Positions 1-9,038 are shown, numbered from the stretch's first letter. The stretch is DNA of 64,000 nucleotides from Gaiellasilicea sp963765705 (GCA_963765705.1 CAVXXJ010000001.1:186001-250000); one strand, 5' to 3'. Notes: generated by a model not told the origin, from the sequence alone. A program made the numbers and translations.

Positions 1-697
1 CCTCGGTGCGGTTGATTCCGACGTCGATCACGGCTGCGCCCTCCTTCACCATGCCGGGCTGGACGATCCCCGGCACGCCGACGGCGGCAACGAGAACGTC
101 GGCTCGCGAGACCTCGGCGGCGAGGTCGCGCGTGCGGGAATGGCAGACCGTGACCGTGGCGTGGCGGTGGAGCAGGAGCAGGGCGGCGGGCTTGCCGACG
201 ATGTCGCTGCGCCCGATCACGACCGCGTTCGCGCCCCGCAGCTCGACTTCGTACTCGTCCAGCAGCGCCAGCACGCCGAGCGGCGTGCCCGGCACATGCG
301 CGGGGGTGCCTGCGAGTAGAAGGCCCGCGTTGATGGGGTGGAAGCCGTCGACGTCCTTGACCGGGTCGACGGCGCGGATCACACGGCCCTCGTCGATCCC
401 GCCGGGCAGCGGCAGCTGCACGAGGATCCCGTCGATCGCGTCGTCGGCGTTCAGCTCGGCGACGAGCTCGAGCAACTCCTGCTCGCTCGTCGTCGCCGGC
501 AGCCGCAGGTCGCGCGCCTGGATGCCGACCTCGATCGTCGCCTTGTGCTTCATCCGGATGTAGACGTCCGAGGCGGGATCGTCCCCGACGAGCACCGTGG
601 CGAGCCCGATCGGCCGCCCGAACGCCTCGACCTCGGCCGCGACTTCGGCGCGGATGCGCGCGGCAAGGGCCTTCCCGTCCATGAGGGTCGCTGCCAT
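1..697 (-). CDS. folD: Bifunctional methylenetetrahydrofolate dehydrogenase/cyclohydrolase FolD (C-terminus off the window)
   Basis: FolD interconverts 5,10-methylene-THF and 10-formyl-THF in cytosolic one-carbon metabolism. The frame runs open from an ATG at 697 (start MAATLMDGKALAARI) through the left window edge, giving 232 residues of the usual 280-290. Visible family motifs are YIRMKHKA (substrate loop with catalytic Lys), QLPLPGGID, DVDGFHP, the NADP-binding VVIGRSDIVGKP and TVCHSRT, and DVGINR at the edge. There is no frame slip. It is divergent from the gene at 742 with only about 45 bp between, so promoters must be compact. Identification is secure; only the last 50 or so residues are missing. 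Confidence 0.95.
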   Translation of the reverse strand, partial: MAATLMDGKALAARIRAEVAAEVEAFGRPIGLATVLVGDDPASDVYIRMKHKATIEVGIQARDLRLPATTSEQELLELVAELNADDAIDGILVQLPLPGGIDEGRVIRAVDPVKDVDGFHPINAGLLLAGTPAHVPGTPLGVLALLDEYEVELRGANAVVIGRSDIVGKPAALLLLHRHATVTVCHSRTRDLAAEVSRADVLVAAVGVPGIVQPGMVKEGAAVIDVGINRTE

Positions 698-741
698 CTC
701 GGGTCCGAGGATAACGGCGACCGCGGTGGTAGCTTCTCGCA

Positions 742-1436
742 ATCGAGCGCACCGGCCCACTGCTCCAGCGCATCGCGATCCGCGGGCTGCGCTCGTTCGG
801 GATCGGGGTCTGGCGCCTGGGCGAACGCCTCGGCACCAACGTCATCGGCGCAACCGAAGTCCCGCGCGCCCCGCGCGACGAGACGCGGATCGCGACGTTC
901 GAGCAACTGATCGCAACGGCGCGCGCCGGGGACGGAATCGTCGATACGGCGGCGTGCCCCTACCCGGTGCACGAGCTCCTGACCCATCTCGTCGACCAGC
1001 ACGGGTTAGTCCTGCACGGCTCGAATCACACGACGCTGGAGGTGCTCGAGCCACAGCCGGCAAGGGACCTGGACACCACGCTGCACGCCGTCGTCGCCTG
1101 CGACGACGGCATCTGGCCGATGTTCTACGCCGTCGTCGCCCGGGATCGCGTCGCAGGCGTCATTACGGCCTGCACGCACATCGGGCGAGGACCACGACGG
1201 CGCCGCTTCTACCTCTTCGCAGTCGTCGACGCTCCCGCGAAGGGGCGAGTCGGGAAGTCGGCGGAACGGACCTGGCGGCGAAAGCCGGACACGTGGAAGC
1301 GCGTGAGGTGTCCACCCCCTTCGTTGTCCCCCGACTTCGTCTCGACACCGTCGTCCGGCTCGCCTCGCCGCTGGGCTTTCGCAAGGTGATTCGCCAGCTG
1401 CGCGCCGCCAAGCGCCGGCCCGCCGCGACCCCGTAG
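742..1436 (+). CDS. Conserved hypothetical protein, frame-disrupted near the C-terminus
   Basis: I do not recognise a function. Reading frame 742 to about 1215 gives a protein-like sequence (QRIAIRGLRSFGIGVW, HGSNHTTLEVLEP, HAVVACDDGIWPMFYAVVARD, FYLFAVV) with no membrane segment. After about 1215 the frame turns into low-complexity Arg/Pro text, while another frame ends in a plausible tail (VVRLASPLGFRKVIRQLRAAK) with TAG at 1434-1436, so one indel is likely. No ATG or GTG fits the conserved N-terminus; a TAGCTT box lies 6 nt before codon ATC at 742, which suggests leaderless initiation on a near-cognate codon or a base error. The HMG-CoA reductase start follows 10 bp later. Confidence 0.4.
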
Positions 1437-1446
1437 GCTTGCCGCC

Positions 1447-2664
1447 ATGAAGCTGCGGAAGTGGCCGCGACGGAACGACGCGGAGTCGATCGGTGCGCGC
1501 CGCGAGGCGATCCGCGCCGTCGTCGGCGCCGAGCCGCTCTCGCACGACGACGAGGCCTGGAGCCGCGCCCAGGAGTCGCACACCGGCGCCGCCGTGATTC
1601 CCGTCGCCGTCGTGGGGCCGCTCGTCGTCGAGCTCGGCTCCTATGAGCTCGAGGAGCCGCAGGGGACACTGCGAGAGACGGGCCGCGCTCAGGAGGAGAT
1701 CCTCGTGCCGCTCGCCCATACCGAGGGCGGCCTCTCGGCTTCGATGTCGCGGGGGATGAAGGCGGCGGCGACCTCGGGCGGCTTCAGAACATATGTCTTG
1801 CACGACAGAATGACGCGTGCATCTTGCTTCATCTGCAAAAACACCGAGGATGCCGTCGTTCTTGCAAGATGGCTCGAGGGCTCGGTCGACGACCTCCGCG
1901 CGTTCCTCGCAGCGCTCGACGACCCGACGCTCTCGAAGCGGGCGAAGCTGCGCGAGGTGAAGACGCACGTGGTCGGGTCGATGTGCCACGTCCTCTGGGC
2001 GTGGACGACGGGAGACGCATGCGGGCCGAACATGATGACCCGGAACAGCTACGCCCTGAACATGGGCTACGTGCTGCAGCAGGCTCCCGTGAAGCCCGAG
2101 CGGGCGATCCTGGAAGCGAACATGGGCGGCGACAAGAAGCCGTCCTACGAGTTCTTCCAGTCGGGCCACGGCAAGACGGTGCTCGCGGAGGCGACGCTCG
2201 ATGCGGAGACGGTGCGCCGCGTCCTGCGGACGACGGTCGACGACCTGCTCGAGCTCTCCTGGGCCGGCACGCACGGCGCGGTCGCCTCCGGGATGCAATC
2301 GGTCGCGTTCACCCCCGCTTCCGCGATCGCGGCGATCTTCGCCTGCACCGGCCAGGATCTCGGGATGGTCGGCACGAGCTCGATGGCCCACGGAACAGCG
2401 CGCCGCACCGAGGACGGCGGCCTGCACGCCGCGATCCGCTTCCCCGGGCTCGAGGTCGGCACCGTCGGGGGCGGCACGACCCTCCCCTACGCCCGCTCCT
2501 GGCTCGCGCTGCTCGACTGCGCCGGCACCGGCAAGGTGCACCGCTTCGCCCAGATCGTCGCGGCTGCGGCGCTCGCGCTCGAGATCTCCGCCTCGTCGGC
2601 GATGGCGACGGCGGGGTCGGAGAACTTCTTCAAAGCCCACCACGAACGCGGAGGCATGCGCTGA
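1447..2664 (+). CDS. hmgR: Hydroxymethylglutaryl-CoA reductase
   Basis: Reduces HMG-CoA to mevalonate (or the reverse in catabolism). The 405-aa protein lacks membrane segments. Catalytic elements are all visible: Glu in HTEGGLSAS (about residue 93), Asp in TGDACGPNM (about 190), Lys in GGDKKPS (about 230), the cofactor loop GTVGGGT (about 338-344) and a C-terminal His pair in FFKAHHERGG. The usual DAMGMNM box is DACGPNM here, so it belongs to a divergent branch. ATG at 1447 sits 7 nt after TAGGCT (1434-1439), a leaderless arrangement with no Shine-Dalgarno. The ferritin-like gene starts 20 bp downstream. No other mevalonate-pathway gene is in the window, so whether it serves isoprenoid synthesis or leucine-derived HMG-CoA cannot be decided here. 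Confidence 0.9.
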   Translation: MKLRKWPRRNDAESIGARREAIRAVVGAEPLSHDDEAWSRAQESHTGAAVIPVAVVGPLVVELGSYELEEPQGTLRETGRAQEEILVPLAHTEGGLSASMSRGMKAAATSGGFRTYVLHDRMTRASCFICKNTEDAVVLARWLEGSVDDLRAFLAALDDPTLSKRAKLREVKTHVVGSMCHVLWAWTTGDACGPNMMTRNSYALNMGYVLQQAPVKPERAILEANMGGDKKPSYEFFQSGHGKTVLAEATLDAETVRRVLRTTVDDLLELSWAGTHGAVASGMQSVAFTPASAIAAIFACTGQDLGMVGTSSMAHGTARRTEDGGLHAAIRFPGLEVGTVGGGTTLPYARSWLALLDCAGTGKVHRFAQIVAAAALALEISASSAMATAGSENFFKAHHERGGMR

Positions 2665-2684
2665 ACGGCGATAAGCTCCCGCGG

Positions 2685-3566
2685 ATGACCGTAGAGCCGG
2701 CCGAGGAGCCGATCAACGCCGACGCGACGTACGAGCCGCTGATCGAGGCGGAGCGCCAGGCGGCCGACGACGCGGCGCACGACAACAAGGGTCGCGGCGT
2801 CCTGCGCTTCTACGAGCTCGCGAAGAAGCAGGAGTGGCAGGTCCGGGACATGGCCTGGGGAGAGATCCCGCCGATCCCGGAGACACGTGCCGGCGCGTCG
2901 CCGGAGCGAAAGGAGCGGCGGCGGGCGGTCTGGCGCTCGGTGATCACGCAGCAGCTCCAGGCCGACGAGCTCGCCGTCTCGATGGCGGGGCAGCTGCTGA
3001 ACCTGGCCCCCCACCACGAGGCGAAGCTCTATTACTCGACCATGGTGCAGGACGAGGCGCGGCACGTCGAGGCATGGCTGAAGCTCGCGGAGCAGGCCGG
3101 TGGCGTCGCCGAGCGTGACCCGCACCTCGACGACCTGGCGAAGATGACGCTCGATGCCGAGACGCTGGAGGAGAAGGTGTTCCAGATGCAGGTTTTCTTC
3201 GAGCGGTTGATCATCCCGCGCTTCCGGCTGATCGCCCGCTCCTCGCGCGGCACGCTCCTGGAAGACCTGTGCAACCGGCTGACGATCGACGACGGCATCC
3301 ACCACAGCGCGGGCGTCGCGTATGAGCGCGTGCTGCTCGAGGGGGCGTCGAAGAAGACCAAGGACCGGCTGATCAAGGCTGCCAACGGGCTGCTGCCGAT
3401 CTTCGTCGAGCACGCTCTCTGGCGGCCGAAGGAACGCGCCTGGATCGGCAACGTCATGCGCGAGACGGACATCCGGCGGCTTCAGGAAGACGTCCGGGAC
3501 GGAATCCGCATGGCCGCGAGCATGGGGCTCGACGTCAGCGACATCGAGCTTCCCTTCGCCGCCTGA
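2685..3566 (+). CDS. Ferritin-like diiron-fold protein
   Basis: A 293-aa helical protein with a ferritin-like di-iron pattern: Glu in QLQADELAVS (about residue 92), ExxH in QDEARHVEAW (about 124-130), then VFFERLIIPRF and IDDGIHHSAGVAYE in the second half. The spacing resembles ribonucleotide-reductase-R2-like or AurF-like oxidases and oxygenases rather than storage ferritin. The substrate is not evident. The start is ATG 2685, seven bases after TAAGCT (2672-2677), so the mRNA is probably leaderless. The thioesterase frame overlaps its TGA as CTGA, suggesting coupled translation. Fold assignment is good; function is open. Confidence 0.75.
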   Translation: MTVEPAEEPINADATYEPLIEAERQAADDAAHDNKGRGVLRFYELAKKQEWQVRDMAWGEIPPIPETRAGASPERKERRRAVWRSVITQQLQADELAVSMAGQLLNLAPHHEAKLYYSTMVQDEARHVEAWLKLAEQAGGVAERDPHLDDLAKMTLDAETLEEKVFQMQVFFERLIIPRFRLIARSSRGTLLEDLCNRLTIDDGIHHSAGVAYERVLLEGASKKTKDRLIKAANGLLPIFVEHALWRPKERAWIGNVMRETDIRRLQEDVRDGIRMAASMGLDVSDIELPFAA

Positions 3567-4066
3567 ATACGCCTCGCGTCCCGCCCCGCTCGATTCCCCC
3601 ACACCATGATCCAGCGTGCTTCGGCTGCGGTGACAACGAGCTCGGGCTGCGGATGGCGCTGCCCGAGGCCGAGGGCGCCGATTCCTACGCGTCCGACGTG
3701 ACGTTCGCCGCGCACCACCAGGGTGGGCCGGGAATCGCGCACGGCGGGATCGTCGGCGCCGCGCTCGACGAGGCCTGCGGGCTGCTCGCGACCTGGCACC
3801 GGTTCCCCGCCGTCACCGCCCGGATCGCGATCCGCTACCGCCGCCCGGTCCCGATCAACAGGACGCTTCGGATCTCGTCCCGCGTGACCGCGCACCGCGG
3901 CCGGCGGATCGAGATCGCGGCCGAGCTCCGCGACGGCGACGAGCTGCTCGCGGAGGCCGATGGGGCGTTCCTACACGTTCCGCTCGAGCACTTTCTCGCG
4001 ACGCCGGAGGGTCGCGTAGCCGCCGAGGCGTGGCGGCAACGGCTACAGAAAGCCCCATACGAGTGA
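3563..4066 (+). CDS. PaaI/hot-dog family acyl-CoA thioesterase
   Basis: Hot-dog fold thioesterase of the PaaI type, hydrolysing small acyl-CoA esters in the cytosol. The signature N-terminus CFGCGDNELGL and the active-site stretch GGPGIAHGGIVGAALDEACG are present, followed by ARIAIRYRRPVP and a C-terminal LEAD-like segment. The first ATG in frame (3653) would cut off the conserved CFGCG motif, so I choose the CTG at 3563, which overlaps the TGA of the preceding gene (CTGA). The length is then 167 aa, normal for the family. Linked to the ferritin-like gene by overlap. The thioesterase assignment is solid; the CTG start is inference. Confidence 0.8.
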   Translation: MNTPRVPPRSIPPHHDPACFGCGDNELGLRMALPEAEGADSYASDVTFAAHHQGGPGIAHGGIVGAALDEACGLLATWHRFPAVTARIAIRYRRPVPINRTLRISSRVTAHRGRRIEIAAELRDGDELLAEADGAFLHVPLEHFLATPEGRVAAEAWRQRLQKAPYE

Positions 4067-4133
4067 TCCAGGCATGCGGCACGCGTGCCGATATTCCGGG
4101 AACCCCCCGGTCTGCGGCAGACTGGAGCCCCCC

Positions 4134-4418
4134 GTGTTCCGCTATGGAGTCGCCGCTCTTCTGATCGCATCGGTCGCCGCTGTCGCCAACAGCCAAGGCA
4201 TGCTCGAGAAGTCCGTCCTGCTCGGCTCGTGCAACCCGCTCGTCGCCGAGGCACCCCACGACGGTCAGTGGTGGGAGTGCAGGCCCGGCCGGCTGAGCGG
4301 GTATCCCGACCTCTCGAAGGACGCCTGCACGCGAGGCGACATGCGCGGACAGATCCGCTTCTGGCTCTGCCCCGCAGAGCTCGTCGTCAGCCGCTCTGCC
4401 AAGCAAGCAACGCACTAG
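4134..4418 (+). CDS. Small exported hypothetical protein
   Basis: About 94 aa from a GTG at 4134 (an ATG at 4074 is possible but gives a Cys/Pro-rich extra N-terminus). It starts with a hydrophobic stretch (VAALLIASVAAVA) that looks like a signal peptide or anchor, followed by a soluble domain with four Cys (LLGSCNP, WWECRPG, DACTRGD, FWLCPAE) that could form two disulfides outside the cell. No family recognised. Its TAG shares the tetranucleotide CTAG (4415-4418) with the stop of the convergent gene. Confidence 0.6.
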   Translation: MFRYGVAALLIASVAAVANSQGMLEKSVLLGSCNPLVAEAPHDGQWWECRPGRLSGYPDLSKDACTRGDMRGQIRFWLCPAELVVSRSAKQATH

Positions 4419-6145
4419 GCTCCCTTCACGAGCAGGTGCGCGTAGCCGCTTCGGCTCGGGCTCGCCGTCCGGGTCCCGAGGAAACGTGCGCGCACCCGCC
4501 AACGGCCCTCGGCCGGAGGCATCCAGGCGAGCGAACCGCCGACTGGGACCCGGGCGAGCCGGTGGAAGTACCAGCCCGTGAACGGATCGAAACGGTCGAT
4601 CTGAAGCTCGACCATTCCGCCGGCCGCGCCCAGCACGTCGGGACGCAGCTGCACGGCCCCACCGGGCCGCACTGCTTCCCCGGGCAAGCGAAGCGTCGTC
4701 CGGGTGATCTCGCGGATCAACAGCGTCAGCGAGTACGGGCCGTCGCCGCCGAGCACCGACACGACGTAGCGGCCCGGCGCCAGCTGCCGCCGCAGGGGCT
4801 CGCCGGAAGAGGCGACTCGCCTGCCGTCGTCGCGGACGACCGACGCCACGGAGCTCGACGAGCTGAGGTCGAGCCGTACATCGCTCGTTCGCTCGACGTC
4901 GAAGTGCCAGTGATCGACGGTGTCGAGCGTCGCGACCGACAGTGAGCCGCGCATGCGGACACCGTTCGGCAGCGCACGTCCGACCCCGAGATCGTCCTCG
5001 CCCGCAACGCCGACACGGAGCCGGTACGCCTGGGCGGATCCGAAACCGGGCGCGACCACCTCGACCACGTAGCGCCCGCCGCCGTCAGGGCCTGGCGTGA
5101 ATGTTCGCACACCGCAGCCGAGCTTGTGCAGCACGCGGCGGCCGCGGCGCAGCTCCGCGTACGGGCAGAGCTCGCCTGCCTGCAGGCCGATGTTGTAGAC
5201 GACGCCGGGACGTAGCTCGAACTGCCACAGATCGTTCACATCGGTGAGCGGATGGACGGTCGAACGCGCGCCGTTCCTCGGCAGGGTGCGCGCAACTCGC
5301 TCCGCAGGCTGCGCTACGACACCACTGAGCGTGAACGCACCCGGGTCGGAGCGTCCCAGGTGCCCGACGAGGACGAAGTACGTCCCGCCTTGCCGCGGCA
5401 CGTACGTCAGCCGGCCGCGACCGTTGTCGCCGGTCCGGCCGCACGCCTGGGTCCGCAGCTGCGACCGTCGCTGCTCGACCACCGCAAACGACGCGTCCAA
5501 GGTGCCGGCGGCCGCGACGGTGAGCACGACGCGGCGGCCTGCCGCCGACCGGACCCGGTACCAGACGGTGCCGAGGTCGAGCCCACAGCCGCGAGGAGCG
5601 TCGTCGCCGGTGGCGCCGAACGTCGTTCCGCGGATCGAGCCCGGCAGCGCGACGGCCTGCGCGCCGGTGCGGTTGTCGTTCGACGGCGGAAGGAAGAGCT
5701 CGGCGTGCAGGTCGAACGAGCCGTCTGCGCTCCCGGGCCTGCGGCCGACGAGAACGAAGTAGTTCGAGCCGCGTACCGGGTCGAGCGATGCCGACGCCGT
5801 GCCGCCGGGCCCGGCCGACGCGCAGTCGAGCTCCTGGATCGCGGAGCCGCCGCGACGGTAGATCCGCAGGATGGGCGCGACTCCGGCCGCACCCTTGACC
5901 GTCACCCCGATCAGGCCGTCGGGCGCCGTGTCGATCCGGTACCAGACCGTCGACGCGATGCTGCCGCAACGGGAGACCTGAGGGTCGAGGCGCTCCACCG
6001 TCGCCTCGGCCGTCGTGGCGCTGAGGGTGTGCGGAAAGGCGGGAATCGCCTCCGCCTCGGCGCGGTTGTCGTTCGCCGGCGGGGCGGCGAGCGCCGTGCC
6101 GGGCACGGCGAGAAGCACGAATGTGAGCAGCATGAGTGTGCGCAT
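4415..6145 (-). CDS. Secreted protein with tandem pre-peptidase C-terminal-like beta domains
   Basis: A 576-aa exported protein. ATG 6145 follows a clear GGAGGA ribosome site and opens a textbook signal peptide (LMLLTFVLLAVPGTALA, cleaved before APPAND). The mature part repeats a PPC-like beta-sandwich at least four times, each with the pattern PxNDNR...A..I..G and a later YFVLVGR/YVVEV strand (about residues 25-130, 135-250, 260-380, 390-480), ending in a beta domain with WRVRARFLGT. Such modules stabilise or target extracellular hydrolases, but no catalytic domain is visible, so it may be a cell-surface binding protein. Convergent with the small exported gene, sharing CTAG as stop. Confidence 0.7.
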   Translation of the reverse strand: MRTLMLLTFVLLAVPGTALAAPPANDNRAEAEAIPAFPHTLSATTAEATVERLDPQVSRCGSIASTVWYRIDTAPDGLIGVTVKGAAGVAPILRIYRRGGSAIQELDCASAGPGGTASASLDPVRGSNYFVLVGRRPGSADGSFDLHAELFLPPSNDNRTGAQAVALPGSIRGTTFGATGDDAPRGCGLDLGTVWYRVRSAAGRRVVLTVAAAGTLDASFAVVEQRRSQLRTQACGRTGDNGRGRLTYVPRQGGTYFVLVGHLGRSDPGAFTLSGVVAQPAERVARTLPRNGARSTVHPLTDVNDLWQFELRPGVVYNIGLQAGELCPYAELRRGRRVLHKLGCGVRTFTPGPDGGGRYVVEVVAPGFGSAQAYRLRVGVAGEDDLGVGRALPNGVRMRGSLSVATLDTVDHWHFDVERTSDVRLDLSSSSSVASVVRDDGRRVASSGEPLRRQLAPGRYVVSVLGGDGPYSLTLLIREITRTTLRLPGEAVRPGGAVQLRPDVLGAAGGMVELQIDRFDPFTGWYFHRLARVPVGGSLAWMPPAEGRWRVRARFLGTRTASPSRSGYAHLLVKGA

Positions 6146-6230
6146 CGGAGGTTCCTCCATCGGTTTGTGGTGGCGACAGAGTTCCCAGAGCCGCTCATGA
6201 CCCACTAACGGGGCGCTAACGTCCGTTCGG

Positions 6231-6746
6231 ATGCCGCAGATCACCGTCTCGACAACGCAGCTGAGCGCCCTCGCCGGCTTTCTGCGCGGCTTCGTCCGGC
6301 TGATCAGGCGACTTGCCTTTGGGGGCCTCATCGGCGTGGCGCTGGTGGCGGCGGTGCTGCTGCGCGGCGGCTTCTCTGCGGCAGACGCGATCGTCACGGC
6401 GCTCCTGCTGGCACCGCCCGCGATCGTCCTCGTCTTCGCGCAGGGCGTGGCCGAGCTGATCGCGCTGCCCGGACGCCTGCAGCGAATGCCGGGCGAGGGC
6501 GCACAACGGCTCGAGGAGCTGACGCGCCTCGCCGGCCAGGCGCGCACGACGCGGCTCCGCGGCGTCCCGTCGATGCTCTGGCGTCTCCGCGGGACGCTCG
6601 GCTCCTTGCGCGACGTCGCCGGAGTGGCGCTGCCGCTGCGCGTGTTCGCACCGCCGTTTCTCGGCCTGACGGCGATCTCGGCGCTCCTCTGCGTCGTCCT
6701 GATGGGCGCCGGCCTGATCGCCCTGGTCCTGCTGGCGTTCGCTTGA
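6231..6746 (+). CDS. Small membrane protein, three predicted membrane segments
   Basis: A 171-aa protein with hydrophobic segments around residues 29-50 (FGGLIGVALVAAVLL), 55-75 (AIVTALLLAPPAIVLVFA) and 145-170 (LTAISALLCVVLMGAGLIAL), and a positively charged central helix with GQARTTRLRG. No family recognised. Divergent from the PPC-repeat protein, whose start lies 85 bp upstream. A TAACGT box about 10 nt before ATG 6231 suggests another leaderless or short-leader transcript. Confidence 0.6.
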   Translation: MPQITVSTTQLSALAGFLRGFVRLIRRLAFGGLIGVALVAAVLLRGGFSAADAIVTALLLAPPAIVLVFAQGVAELIALPGRLQRMPGEGAQRLEELTRLAGQARTTRLRGVPSMLWRLRGTLGSLRDVAGVALPLRVFAPPFLGLTAISALLCVVLMGAGLIALVLLAFA

Positions 6747-6877
6747 GCCAACGTCCGAGAGCTGGCCGGCTTTCCTCACAGACTTCTTAGGTCCAGCTCA
6801 TATCGTCTTCAGGAAGCTCTTAGGCGAACCGGCGAGGCTGCGGTGACGAAGCACCAACCGCGACGAGAGGAGAGACG

Positions 6878-7483
6878 ATGACCGATCCCACGTATTCCCG
6901 CAGGCACCTGATCGAGCTCGGCCTGGCCCTGCCTGCAGGCGTCGTCCTGGCCGGCCACGCCGACATCTTCGGCACGCCCGCATTGGCTGCGACGCCCCAG
7001 ATCCTGGACGCGGACGACGACCCGACCCCGGCTCTCACCGAGGGCCCGTACTTCACGCCCAGCTCGCCGAAGCGCCGGTCGATCGTCCCCGCCGGCGCCG
7101 TCGGCACGCGCCTGACGCTGACCGGCCGCGTCCTGACCACGTCGGGCAAGCCGGTGAAGAACGCCCTGATCGACGTCTGGCAGGCGAGCGCGCGCGGCGT
7201 CTACGACAACAGCGGCTACCGCTTTCGGGGGCACCAGCTGACCGACGCGCAGGGGCGCTACACGCTGCTCTCGGTCGTGCCGGGCTTGTACCCGGGGCGG
7301 ACGAAGCACATCCACGTCAAGGTGCAGGCGCCGGGCAAACCGGTGTTGACGACGCAGCTCTTCTTCCCAGGTGTGGCCGGCAACCGCAGCGACGGAATCT
7401 TCACATCGGAGTGCCTGATCAGGAGCTGGAAGCTCGTCGAGGGCCGCCGGCACGGCCGCTTCGACTTCGTCCTCGATGTCTGA
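6878..7483 (+). CDS. Exported intradiol ring-cleavage dioxygenase
   Basis: Non-haem Fe(III) intradiol dioxygenase of the protocatechuate/catechol type, but exported: the N-terminus SRRHLIELGLALPAGVV is a Tat-like signal with an Arg pair. The core shows LTEGPYFTP, the GRVLTTSGKPV strand, VDVWQA-like IDVWQASARGVYDN, the Tyr region GYRFRGHQLTD and the metal-binding GRTKHIHVKV (HxH). At 201 aa it is shorter than cytosolic enzymes, as in the secreted subfamily. GGAGAG sits 7 nt before ATG 6878. It stands alone with no beta-ketoadipate genes nearby, so the aromatic substrate (lignin-like or humic phenols) is a guess. Confidence 0.85.
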   Translation: MTDPTYSRRHLIELGLALPAGVVLAGHADIFGTPALAATPQILDADDDPTPALTEGPYFTPSSPKRRSIVPAGAVGTRLTLTGRVLTTSGKPVKNALIDVWQASARGVYDNSGYRFRGHQLTDAQGRYTLLSVVPGLYPGRTKHIHVKVQAPGKPVLTTQLFFPGVAGNRSDGIFTSECLIRSWKLVEGRRHGRFDFVLDV

Positions 7484-7486
7484 CCG

Positions 7487-8155
7487 CTAGACCTCGCGGA
7501 GCGAGCGGGCGGAGCGGACGAAGAGGCGACCGTAGGTCTTCGTCACGTCCGGGGTCGCCGTGTAGGTGAGCACGTACGCCGTCTTCTTGGTGTGCAGGAA
7601 GTACTGCGTCGAGATCACCTCGATGTCGGTGCCGCTGAGCTTCGTCCGCGTTGTGATGCGCACGCCCGAACCGGCAGGCGTCTTTGCCTTCGTCACCTTC
7701 GGCTTCGTTCCGGGTAGCGCGAAGCCCCGAGCAGCCTTGAGGCCACCGGCCTCGAACGCGCGCGCGTTCCGCGCGTCGCCGAGCGGGACCGAGAACACGT
7801 AGATCGTCGAGCAGATGCACGCCTCTGGGTCGTACTCGGCCGCGACCAGCTTGAAATTCGACTTGCCCTTGGCGAAGACGTCGCGGAACTTGCCGAGCTT
7901 CGGAGCGTCCTCGACGATCGCGTTGACGCTCTTGCTGTAGGCATCCTCCACGGTGATCGCGGTCCACCCGGTCGGGACGCCGATGCTGAAGCCCGCCTTG
8001 GAGAGCGAGTAGACCGACAGCCCGGCGTAGTTCGGCTGATCCAGGCTCGCAACCGGCGCCTGCTGGGCAACGACCCCGCTGCCACATCCCGCCAACACCA
8101 GCGTCGCGCCGGCGAGAGCGAGACCGAGCGCGCCTAGAGGCTTCGATGACTTCAT
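7487..8155 (-). CDS. Lipoprotein of unknown function
   Basis: A 222-aa protein with a type II signal peptide: positive N-terminus, hydrophobic core and lipobox LAGC (Cys about residue 23), followed by a low-complexity linker. The mature domain (GFSIGVPTGWTAITVEDAY...) resembles PsbP/Mog1-like alpha-beta folds of actinobacterial surface lipoproteins, with a pair CICS in the middle. No specific family name. Convergent with the dioxygenase gene, 3 bp between stops. It is probably anchored to the outer face of the membrane. Confidence 0.7.
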   Translation of the reverse strand: MKSSKPLGALGLALAGATLVLAGCGSGVVAQQAPVASLDQPNYAGLSVYSLSKAGFSIGVPTGWTAITVEDAYSKSVNAIVEDAPKLGKFRDVFAKGKSNFKLVAAEYDPEACICSTIYVFSVPLGDARNARAFEAGGLKAARGFALPGTKPKVTKAKTPAGSGVRITTRTKLSGTDIEVISTQYFLHTKKTAYVLTYTATPDVTKTYGRLFVRSARSLREV

Positions 8156-8203
8156 GCTGCTGACCTCGGCAGGCGCTCGGCGGGGTGCTATCCCTCGATC
8201 GAG

Positions 8204-8818
8204 TTACTCCTCCGACTGCGGCATGCTGGCCTTGGCGTCCTCGTAGGTCGCGTCGGCCGGTGCATCGGCCGGCCCGTAGACGAGGTTCAGGACGCCGGTC
8301 TCGAAGGCCTCGGACGAGATCAGCCTCAGCGGGATCGGGGTCATTCCCTCGTCGAACAGCCGCATGCCCCGGCGAACGGCGATCGGATGCACCAGTAGGT
8401 GCAGCTCGTCCAGAAGACCGGCGGCCAGCAGTTGGCGGACGACCGAGACCGACCCGCTCAGCCCGATGTCGCCGCCTGGCTCGCTCTTCAGGGCGGCCAC
8501 GGCCTCGACGAGGTCGCCCTCGAGCTGTTCGGAGTTCCGCCAGGTGAACTCGAGCTTCTGGTTCGAGGCGACGATCTTGCGGGCGTCGCCGAGCTTCTTC
8601 GCCAGACCGGCGTCCTCCTCACCGGCCTCCTCGCGGTCCGGCCATGCCCCGGCGAAGCTGTCGTAGGTCTTGCGGCCGAAGAGAACGATGTCGGCGGCGC
8701 CGAGCGTCGCATCGACGGCGGCGCCCATCTCCTCGTTGAAGTACGGGAAGTGCCACTGATCGGGTGCCTCGACGACGCCGTCGAGCGCGATGAACAGGCC
8801 CGCGATGATCTTCCTCAT
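8204..8818 (-). CDS. Dihydrofolate-reductase-like (RibD C-terminal family) protein
   Basis: Cytosolic NADPH-dependent reductase fold of the YwjB/YyaP type. Seen: MRKIIAGLFIALDGVVEAP at the N-terminus, LFGRKTYDSFAGAWP, KIVASNQK, the GDIGLSGSVSVVRQLLAAGLLDE cofactor loop, and LHLLVHPIAVRRGMRLF. I choose ATG 8818 (204 aa) because AAGGAGCG lies 6 nt before it and homologues start with MRKI; a longer frame to 8860 exists. This family is usually stress or drug related and rarely a true DHFR. No folate or riboflavin genes adjoin it. Confidence 0.8.
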   Translation of the reverse strand: MRKIIAGLFIALDGVVEAPDQWHFPYFNEEMGAAVDATLGAADIVLFGRKTYDSFAGAWPDREEAGEEDAGLAKKLGDARKIVASNQKLEFTWRNSEQLEGDLVEAVAALKSEPGGDIGLSGSVSVVRQLLAAGLLDELHLLVHPIAVRRGMRLFDEGMTPIPLRLISSEAFETGVLNLVYGPADAPADATYEDAKASMPQSEE

Positions 8819-9038
8819 GGTCGCTCCTTCCGGATGTTCAGTGGGGTGACGGGACTTCACCTCGTTAGACCCGGGCCGGCGGCATTTCTCAGCGGTGCGC
8901 GCTAGCTACTCGGCGACCCGGGCTGCGAGATACGCGGAAGGCGAGACCGTTACTCTCGAGTCCTTCGTCGCGCCCACCGCAGCTGGCTGCTCGGCCAGCA
9001 ACGAGGAGGAGCACGGCGAACGCCCTTAGCGGAGCCGT

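Noticed and set aside
1006..2643. Long minus-strand frame opposite the HMG-CoA reductase gene
   Set aside because: Arg/Gly/Asp-rich shadow of a well-identified gene.
8819..9038. Small genes in the gap between the DHFR-like and propeller genes
   Set aside because: No ORF with a ribosome site or protein-like sequence on either strand.
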